Below are positions 1-5,704 of a DNA stretch of 15,046 bases, in pieces. The notes below the pieces were generated by a model. The model saw nothing but the letters and a program-made list of their open reading frames with translations. It was not told the DNA's origin and made no database searches. The stretch covers positions 1-15,046 of the forward strand of contig DATKZY010000210.1 in assembly GCA_035527715.1 (NCBI GenBank), read 5' to 3'. The DNA comes from DSUN01 sp035527715 (GTDB lineage: Bacteria > Planctomycetota > PUPC01 > DSUN01). Numbering within the stretch: the stretch's first letter is position 1; the number at the start of each line of letters is the position of its first letter. The position numbers and the translations under genes are program-made.

Positions 1-5
1 CTGCC

Positions 6-87
6 GTCCCTTCGGGACTGGGCCTATTCTGCCACCCGAGTCCGGCGGCTGAAGCCGCCGGCTACGTCCTGACGTGCCTTCGGCACG
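6..87. repeat. Cluster of three short perfect hairpins
   Basis: Three perfect inverted repeats lie close together. GTCCC-TTC-GGGAC is at 6-18. CCGGCGGCT-GA-AGCCGCCGG is at 42-61. CGTGCC-TTC-GGCACG is at 73-87. Two of the three have a TTC loop. No convincing coding frame covers them. They look like an array of small repetitive palindromic elements, similar in style to the hairpins at 14896-15040. Membership of a genome-wide repeat family is inference. The first could also end a transcript coming from outside the window, but no T-tract follows it. Confidence 0.6.
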
Positions 88-251
88 AAGGCCGCAGAGC
101 GTGGCTCCTGTACACTTTTCTCTGTGGAGCAGTACTTAGGCCGCTCGGTGTGCTCTGTGTCTCTGTGGCGAGATTCTCTCTTCGGCGAAAGCCGGGGGGA
201 TTCCCTGCCCCGAGATCGGCCCCGGGCTGCGCCGCCGCGAGCAGAAAAGGG
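88..251. other. Intergenic stretch, no gene seen
   Basis: Between the hairpin cluster and the promoter at 252 no reading frame has the codon pattern of the neighbouring genes. The stretch includes a CTCTGTG-type simple sequence (about 149-170, alternating GTG, CTC and TGT words) that looks like low-complexity repeat. Together with 1-87 and 252-330 it makes up the 330 bases before the first gene. Nothing else was recognised. Confidence 0.5.
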
Positions 252-280
252 TTGACATGGCGGAACGGGGAGCGTACAAT
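252..280 (+). promoter_or_regulatory. Sigma-70-type promoter for the PEP-CTERM gene
   Basis: A -35 hexamer TTGACA (252-257) and a -10 hexamer TACAAT (275-280) are separated by 17 bp. The predicted transcript starts near 287, leaving a leader of about 44 nt with a GAGGTG ribosome binding site at about 317-322 before the ATG at 331. The AT-rich hexamers stand out against the GC-rich background. Confidence 0.75.
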
Positions 281-330
281 CCAGGCTGGCGGGGGAACCG
301 AAGCAGTTCAAGCCGTTCTGAGGTGCAACA

Positions 331-1338
331 ATGACGCGCGCGCTCCCGTCACGTGTGTGTGGGATGATGTGGGTCGTGGCAGCCGCGTTGGTGTCCGCTC
401 GTGCGGCGCACGCCACACTCATCGCCTCGGACTCCTTCCTCATCGGCAGCAGCCCCGCCGCGGGCGAGTACCAGGTGAACGACCTCGCGGGCACGGTGTT
501 GCAGAACCCGACTATCCCCGGGTTCAGCGGGACGTGGAAGAACGGCACGACGGTCACGGGCACCTGGGACGCCTCGGCGACGGGGCTGAGCTACCCGAAC
601 TCCAGCGATGCCACCGGCGGCGGGGCCTGGTACAACAGCACTTTCGCTACTGATTACCGGCGCGTCTACCGCAGCCTGTCCAGCTACACGGCGCCGCCGA
701 GCCCTGTCGTCTTCTACTTCAGCGGCCTGCTGCGGCTGGACAGCAATGCGGATCTGGCCGGGGCGAGCGTCGCGGGCTTCGTGCGGAACAACACACTCAC
801 CGACGCGCAGTTCTTCAACCAGGACAACGCGAAGGACGTCGAGGGGCTCATGTGGGGCTTCCGTGGCAACGGCGAGACGATCGATCTCATCCTGCGGCAC
901 CGCTACGACCCCAACCCGGCCGTGGGGAACCAGGGGCAGCAGATGCTCTACGATGTCCTCGTGCCGAACGTCGAGGTCGGGGAGACGTATTTCATCGTCG
1001 CGAAGCTCGAGGCGAACGTCTTCGGCACGATGACCACGGGGAACGATCTGGTGAGCATCTGGATCAACCCCGACAATCTGGCCTCGGAGCTGGCCGCGGG
1101 AACGCCCGACTTCACGTTCATCGACTTCGCCCTCTCCACGGCGACCAATATCCAGCAGCTCGTCTTCGCGCAGAACTACTTCGGCAATCAGGTGAGCTAC
1201 GACGAGTTGCGCCTGGGCACGACGTGGGACGACGTGGTGCCGACGCAGGAGGAGCTGGTGGTGATTCCGGAGCCGGCCAGCTTCGTGCTCCTCCTCGGGG
1301 CGCTGGGCGCGCTCCGCCGGCGGCGCAGGCGGTCCTGA
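331..1338 (+). CDS. Exported PEP-CTERM sorting-domain protein
   Basis: A 335-residue protein exported by the Sec route and probably handed to an exosortase, which recognises the C-terminal PEP-CTERM signal and attaches or releases the protein at the surface. What is seen: an N-terminal signal peptide (hydrophobic residues about 12-28, ending ARAAHA), a beta-rich middle with many Gly, Asn, Ser and Thr, and a C-terminus with the motif VIPEPASF, a short hydrophobic helix VLLLGALGAL and a final run of arginines. The stretch before the signal (YDELRLGTTWDDV) is a common ending of concanavalin/LamG-like secreted domains in planctomycetes, so a carbohydrate-binding or structural surface role is possible but not shown. 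A good promoter and binding site support the ATG at 331; an internal ATG-ATG at residues 12-13 is the alternative start. No exosortase gene lies in the window. The gene converges on the next one with a 43 bp gap. Confidence 0.9.
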   Translation: MTRALPSRVCGMMWVVAAALVSARAAHATLIASDSFLIGSSPAAGEYQVNDLAGTVLQNPTIPGFSGTWKNGTTVTGTWDASATGLSYPNSSDATGGGAWYNSTFATDYRRVYRSLSSYTAPPSPVVFYFSGLLRLDSNADLAGASVAGFVRNNTLTDAQFFNQDNAKDVEGLMWGFRGNGETIDLILRHRYDPNPAVGNQGQQMLYDVLVPNVEVGETYFIVAKLEANVFGTMTTGNDLVSIWINPDNLASELAAGTPDFTFIDFALSTATNIQQLVFAQNYFGNQVSYDELRLGTTWDDVVPTQEELVVIPEPASFVLLLGALGALRRRRRRS

Positions 1339-1381
1339 GGATCCTGCCGGGAGGGGCTCAAGCCATACGCAGTCGGGCGGG

Positions 1382-2866
1382 TCACATGGGCCACGGGCCT
1401 CGGAAGCCTGTGGCGGCGAGGCGCATCCTGTAGAGCTGGGCGAAGAGGCGGAAGCGGCGGGCGAAGTCGCCACAGAAGAGCAGGTTGTGGTGGCCCTTCA
1501 CCTCGCAGGCGTCGGCACGGTCGGCAATCTCGACCTCGACGTTCGTGGTGCAGCCGCCCGCGGGCGGCATGGCGTGGGACTTGACGACTTTCCCCGCATA
1601 GACGTCGAGCGCCGGCGGCTTGCCGGGGTAGTAGCGCACCATCGTGACGGGGTCGCCCTCCTTCCAGAAGACCTGGATGGCGCAGCTCCCCTCGTTGGTG
1701 TGGGCGAAGCGGCGGAGGAGGTAGGGCGCGTCGGGGCCGTCGGGGCCGTAGAGCTTGGTCGGGCAGGTGCAGTGCGAGCCGTAGTAGTGATTGGCCTCGG
1801 TGTCGTAGCAGGGGTTGTGCTGGAAGCCGGGGCGGCCGGTGAGCAGGTGCCCGAGGAGGTAGGTATAGGCGGCGGGCAGGTCGTTCTCGCACGCGGCGGG
1901 GATGAGTTGGCTGTTGAGCTGCGAGAAGCTCATGCAGGGCTTGAGCCTGCCGCGGCGAAGGCAGTTCATCGTCAGGCCGTCGGCCCCCTCGTCGGCCAGG
2001 AGTTTCTTGAGGGCGAAGTGGGCGCGGGCGGCGTTGTCGAGGGCCTCCTGGGTGATGCCGCGCTGCTCCTTCGCGCCGGCGGTGAAGCGGGCGATGAGCT
2101 GTTTCGCCTCGTCGCCAAGCTCGACCTTCTTGAACTCGGCGGCGTAGCGGGCGAAGGGGATGACGCGGACGCGTGTGCCCAGGAACTCCTCGGTGCCCTC
2201 GCGCGGCTCGGGAGCCTCGGTGATGCTGAGGAGCAGGCTCTGGGCCGCGCGCTTGCGCGTGGCGATCATCCGCAGGCCGTACTCGATGGCGTCGAGATTG
2301 TCGAGCGACTGGATGAAGTAGAGGCCAGGGCGGCGATACTGGGCGACGGGGCCGTGCTTGACGCCGAGGCCGATGTAGAAGATGGCGGGCACGCCCGCGG
2401 CCTCGGCGGCCTTGAGCACGATGTCGGCGTGGGGCAGGCTCAGGTTGTAGAACATCACGAGGAGGAGGCCGTCGGGACGCTTGTCGGCCAGCTCTTTGGC
2501 GAGGGCCTGCGCCTGTTCGGCAGTGCCCACCGATGTGTCGTCCACAACCACCTTCACGGCGAGCCGCTTCTCCATCTCGCGGAAGGCGGCGGTGAACTGC
2601 TTCTGGCGGCCTTCGGCGTCGAAGTTGTTCCCCGGCCAGCTCCACCAGCCGTCGGGGCGGTCGGCGAAGGACTTCGAGGGCGGGTAGACGAAGGCGGCCC
2701 GCACGATGGCCGGCTCCTTGGCCTTCGCCGCGGGCGCCGGGCCCTCTGCCGCCAGGGCATTCAGGGGCGTGAGGGCAAGCGACCCCGCGGCGGCGCCGAG
2801 GGCGGACAGGAAGTGCCGCCTGTCGCAGCCGCAGTCGCATGCGTGCTTCCGGGCGTGGTCAGTCAT
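1382..2866 (-). CDS. Tat-exported fucose-isomerase-like protein
   Basis: A 494-residue protein with a twin-arginine signal (DRRHFLSALGAAAGSLALTPL, residues 15-35; RR at 16-17), so it is likely folded with a cofactor or metal before export. The layout resembles the L-fucose/L-arabinose isomerase fold: alternating strands and helices in the first 300 residues (KRPDGLLLVMFYNLSLPHA, GVPAIFYIG), then ACENDLPAAYTYLLGHLLTG with Glu327, YDTEANHYYGSH with Asp355, and GHHNLLFCGD with His459/His460 near the end. Glu327, Asp355 and one of the late histidines could be the metal ligands known in FucI; that assignment is inference. A CxCxC cluster (residues 10-14) precedes the twin arginines. The ATG has a GAGGAGAA binding site directly upstream. 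It follows the GDPD gene by 65 bp on the same strand and may share its transcript. True sugar isomerases are usually cytosolic, so the exported form may be a binding protein or act on an unknown substrate. Family confidence is moderate. Confidence 0.85.
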   Translation of the reverse strand: MTDHARKHACDCGCDRRHFLSALGAAAGSLALTPLNALAAEGPAPAAKAKEPAIVRAAFVYPPSKSFADRPDGWWSWPGNNFDAEGRQKQFTAAFREMEKRLAVKVVVDDTSVGTAEQAQALAKELADKRPDGLLLVMFYNLSLPHADIVLKAAEAAGVPAIFYIGLGVKHGPVAQYRRPGLYFIQSLDNLDAIEYGLRMIATRKRAAQSLLLSITEAPEPREGTEEFLGTRVRVIPFARYAAEFKKVELGDEAKQLIARFTAGAKEQRGITQEALDNAARAHFALKKLLADEGADGLTMNCLRRGRLKPCMSFSQLNSQLIPAACENDLPAAYTYLLGHLLTGRPGFQHNPCYDTEANHYYGSHCTCPTKLYGPDGPDAPYLLRRFAHTNEGSCAIQVFWKEGDPVTMVRYYPGKPPALDVYAGKVVKSHAMPPAGGCTTNVEVEIADRADACEVKGHHNLLFCGDFARRFRLFAQLYRMRLAATGFRGPWPM

Positions 2867-2931
2867 CGCCGGTTCTCCTCATCGGGTGGTGTGGCTCGAC
2901 ACCTCGAATCAACCACAAGCTCGCCCGCGAG

Positions 2932-3651
2932 TCAAATGGCCGCGTCGCGCAGGCGCAGGAGCACGTCGGGGCAGTCGGCGCCGGCGGCGTAGGGGGCCAG
3001 GGCGAGCGCGCGGCGGGCGTCGGCCTCGTCGCGGACGGTCCAGCACATGACCGTGAAGCCCTCGGCGCGCCAGGCGGCGACCTGCTCGGGGGTGAGCGCC
3101 TCCATGCAGGGGTGAATGCCCCAGCAGCCGAGGCGTCGGGCCTCGGCGCCCAGGTCGAGCTTGGTCACGTTGCCGAGGAGGCCGATGCGCACCGAGGGCG
3201 CGGCGGCGCGAAACACCTCGAGGAAGCCGGCCCCAAAGCTGTGGACGACGAGCGACCCCGCCCGCGGGACGACGAGGGGCACGAGCCGCTCGGCCATCTC
3301 GGGACGGCAGTCCTTCACCTCCGCATAGAGCAGGACGCCGGGGGGCGCGAGGTCGAGCACCTCCTCGAGGGTCGGCACGCGCTCGCCGGCGAAGCGGGGG
3401 GCGAACCAGCGGCCGGCGTCCAGGCGCTTCAGCTCGGCGAGCGTCCGGTCCTGCACGCGGCCCGCGCCGTCGGTCGTGCGGTCGAGCGTGGCGTCGTGGA
3501 GGACGACGATGTGGCCGTCGCGGCTCAGGTGGAGGTCGAACTCGAGGGCGTCCACGCCGAGATCGAGCGCGGCGCGGAGGCCGACGAGGGTGTTCTCGGG
3601 ATACCGCTGGAGCCAGCCGCGGTGTCCCACGACGAGGGGTGGCGTTGCCAT
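2932..3651 (-). CDS. Glycerophosphodiester phosphodiesterase
   Basis: A 239-residue GDPD-family TIM barrel that hydrolyses glycerophosphodiesters (deacylated phospholipids) to glycerol-3-phosphate and an alcohol. The catalytic signature is intact: HRG at residues 10-12, PENT at 18-21, the EFD metal pair Glu37/Asp39, and His52 in VVLHDATLDRTTDG, followed by YAEVKD with a further metal-binding Glu. No signal peptide is visible, so it is expected to be cytosolic, like UgpQ. Length is typical for the short bacterial enzymes. A TTG codon lies directly before the ATG at 3651; ATG was chosen because AAGGAG at 3660-3665 is 8 bases upstream. It is divergent from the HEAT-repeat gene, and the 82 bp between them holds that gene's promoter. 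It probably leads a two-gene operon with the fucose-isomerase-like gene. The substrate alcohol cannot be told from sequence. Confidence 0.93.
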   Translation of the reverse strand: MATPPLVVGHRGWLQRYPENTLVGLRAALDLGVDALEFDLHLSRDGHIVVLHDATLDRTTDGAGRVQDRTLAELKRLDAGRWFAPRFAGERVPTLEEVLDLAPPGVLLYAEVKDCRPEMAERLVPLVVPRAGSLVVHSFGAGFLEVFRAAAPSVRIGLLGNVTKLDLGAEARRLGCWGIHPCMEALTPEQVAAWRAEGFTVMCWTVRDEADARRALALAPYAAGADCPDVLLRLRDAAI

Positions 3652-3674
3652 CAAGGTGTCTCCTTGTCAAGTGT

Positions 3675-3702
3675 TTGACTGCCCGCTGCCGGGGGCTATA
3701 AT
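3675..3702 (+). promoter_or_regulatory. Sigma-70-type promoter for the HEAT-repeat gene
   Basis: TTGACT (3675-3680) and a perfect TATAAT (3697-3702) are 16 bp apart. The start of transcription is predicted near 3709, so the leader is only about 25 nt. This supports the ATG at 3734 and excludes the earlier in-frame ATG at 3701, which lies in the -10 box. A small inverted repeat, GTCAA-4 bp-TTGAC (3666-3679), overlaps the -35 and could be an operator; that is speculative. Confidence 0.8.
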
Positions 3703-3733
3703 GGGTGGAAACCGACTGAAAGGAGCCTCCGCT

Positions 3734-5689
3734 ATGCCGACCGTGCGAGCCATCGTTCGCGCTCTGGCGGCCTTCCTTGTGGTTCTGCCGGCTCTGGCTG
3801 CCGGGGGCACGGTGCCGCCGCCGCCCGAGGACCGCGAGGCCCTGCTGCCGCCCGACCCGCTGAAGCCGCGGATCGAGGAGCGCGCGTGCAAGCGCCTGCT
3901 CGGCGAGCTGAAGGACACGGCGAAGCCCCTCGACCAGCGGGTGGAGATCGTGGGCCTGTTCGCCTACTTCCGCGAGCTGCGGGCCGTGCCGGACCTGGTG
4001 GCCCTCGTGCAGTCGAAGCGGGAGACGATGGCGCTGAAGACGGCGGCCCTCTGGGCGCTGGGCGAGATCGGCCACCCGCTGGGCATGCCGGCCTTCCAGT
4101 ACGCCCTGATGCAGATCTATAATGGCAAAGATGCCGAGTGGAAGCAAGCCAAAGGGATCACGGTGGAGGTGGAGGGCAAGGAGACGGCGATCTCGCTGCG
4201 CGAGATGTGCGAGGCCCGCCTGGGCCGCCTGGCCGAGCCGGTGCTCCTGAAGCAGCACGCGAACGACCATCCCGGCTTCGTGGACCGGCTGCTCGAGCCC
4301 CTGGTGCGAGGGGGCACGCCCGAGAAGCCGCCGGAGGACGACGAGGCGATGGGGCGGCTGCGCGCGGCCCTCATCTCGGTCGCCGCCGTGGGCGACCGGT
4401 CGCCCACCGCGCTGAAGGCCCTCGCCGCCGTGCTGACGGCCGACGACAATTACTACCCCTGGGACTTCAAGGTGATCGCCGCCGAGGCCCTGAGCTCGAT
4501 CCTCGTGCGACGCTTCCAGGAATTTAGGGACCTGAAGGCCCGCGACCGGCTGGCGGACGACATCGCGGCGGCCTTCATCCAGGCATTCGGGGTCACCGAC
4601 ATCCCGGAGGTCCGCGAGATCGGCGGGCCGGCCCTCCGCGCGACCGGCTGGGCCGACCGCGCGGCGAAGAGCCTGGTCACCGTGCTCAAGACCCCCGGCA
4701 TGCCCCAGAGGGTCCACTACCGCGCCATCGAGGCCACGGCCTACCTGGAGAGCAAGGAGGCCACCGACCACCTGGCGTTCCTGATGTTCGACCCCGACCG
4801 CAACATCCGCTGGCGGGCCGCCGTGGCGCTCGGCACGTGCGGCGACGAGCGCGCGGCCGGCCTGCTGCGCCTGCTGGCGAAGGACAAGGATCCCTTCGTG
4901 CGGGTCAAGGCCGTCGCCGCGCTGGGACACCTCCGCACGGCGACCGTGCTGCCCGACCTGGCCGTGGCGATGGACGACCCCGACGCGCGCGTGCGGCGCC
5001 AGGCCATCCTGGCCCTGGGCCGCCTCGGCCTCCGGCAGGCCATCCCCGTGCTCGTCCACCGGGGGCTCAAGGACAAGAGTCCCTCGGTGCGAGCCATGTC
5101 GATCATCGCCCTCGGCCACATCACGCGGGCGGAGGGCCTGAAGGCCGTGCCGCCCATGCTCGCGGACAAGGATCCCGGCGTCCGCCGCGTCGCCGTGCAG
5201 GTGCTCGACAAGTTCCTGAACCCCGGCGCCACGCGGGCCCTCGTGACCGCGCTCGGCGACGGCGACGACGCGGTGCGGCAGGACGCGGCCCGCGCCGTGA
5301 CGGCCCGCATCCAGAGCAACCCGCGGGATGCCCTGGAGCTCCTGACCGACGCCATCGCGGGCTCGAAGGGCCCGGGGCGCCTCGCGGCCATCCAGTGCGT
5401 GCACGAGGACTACAGGCGGGCGCGGTCCGCCGCCGACGCCAAGCGCCGCAGCTTCTACGAGCGGCTCCTGGAGGGCCCGAAGGCGGCCCTGGCGGCGGCC
5501 CTCATCGGCGCCCTCGCCGACGAGGAGCCGAAGACTCGCGCCGCCGCCGGCAAGCTGCTGAACGACCACGGCATCGCGCGCAAGAACAAGGAGCTGCTCG
5601 CCCCCGTCGCGGCCCTCACAGCGGACCCCGACCGCGATGTCCGCCAGGTCGGCCTCGCGGCCAGCAACTACCTGAGAAACCTGCGGTGA
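3734..5689 (+). CDS. Exported HEAT-repeat protein
   Basis: A 651-residue protein with a Sec signal peptide (residues about 1-23, RAIVRALAAFLVVLPALAAGG). The rest is an alpha-solenoid of HEAT/PBS-lyase-like repeats. They are clearest between about residues 350 and 510, with the recurring pattern of a short acidic turn (DPD, DKDP, DDPDA, DKSP), a Val-Arg pair and an Ala-Leu-Gly helix end, for example PFVRVKAVAALGHL and PSVRAMSIIALGHI. Such arrays are protein-binding scaffolds; no catalytic motif is seen. An insertion at about residues 125-155 (NGKDAEWKQAKGITVEVEGK) breaks the early repeats. The binding site GAAAGGAG lies about 10 bases before the ATG. Many planctomycetes have several exported HEAT proteins of unknown partner, and the partner here is unknown. 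It converges with tex, leaving only 15 bp between the stop codons. Confidence 0.9.
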   Translation: MPTVRAIVRALAAFLVVLPALAAGGTVPPPPEDREALLPPDPLKPRIEERACKRLLGELKDTAKPLDQRVEIVGLFAYFRELRAVPDLVALVQSKRETMALKTAALWALGEIGHPLGMPAFQYALMQIYNGKDAEWKQAKGITVEVEGKETAISLREMCEARLGRLAEPVLLKQHANDHPGFVDRLLEPLVRGGTPEKPPEDDEAMGRLRAALISVAAVGDRSPTALKALAAVLTADDNYYPWDFKVIAAEALSSILVRRFQEFRDLKARDRLADDIAAAFIQAFGVTDIPEVREIGGPALRATGWADRAAKSLVTVLKTPGMPQRVHYRAIEATAYLESKEATDHLAFLMFDPDRNIRWRAAVALGTCGDERAAGLLRLLAKDKDPFVRVKAVAALGHLRTATVLPDLAVAMDDPDARVRRQAILALGRLGLRQAIPVLVHRGLKDKSPSVRAMSIIALGHITRAEGLKAVPPMLADKDPGVRRVAVQVLDKFLNPGATRALVTALGDGDDAVRQDAARAVTARIQSNPRDALELLTDAIAGSKGPGRLAAIQCVHEDYRRARSAADAKRRSFYERLLEGPKAALAAALIGALADEEPKTRAAAGKLLNDHGIARKNKELLAPVAALTADPDRDVRQVGLAASNYLRNLR

Positions 5690-5704
5690 GCGGAGGGGCC
5701 GCCC

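Noticed and set aside
3476..3733. Upstream extension of the HEAT gene to 3476
   Set aside because: The extension lies antisense within GDPD and upstream of the promoter at 3675-3702; the signal peptide and AAGGAG site define the start at 3734.
2909..5569. Long minus-strand open frame of 886 codons opposite the HEAT gene
   Set aside because: It is a shadow frame: Arg, Gly, His and Pro-rich without domains, and it covers both GDPD and the HEAT gene, whose products have clear motifs and start signals.
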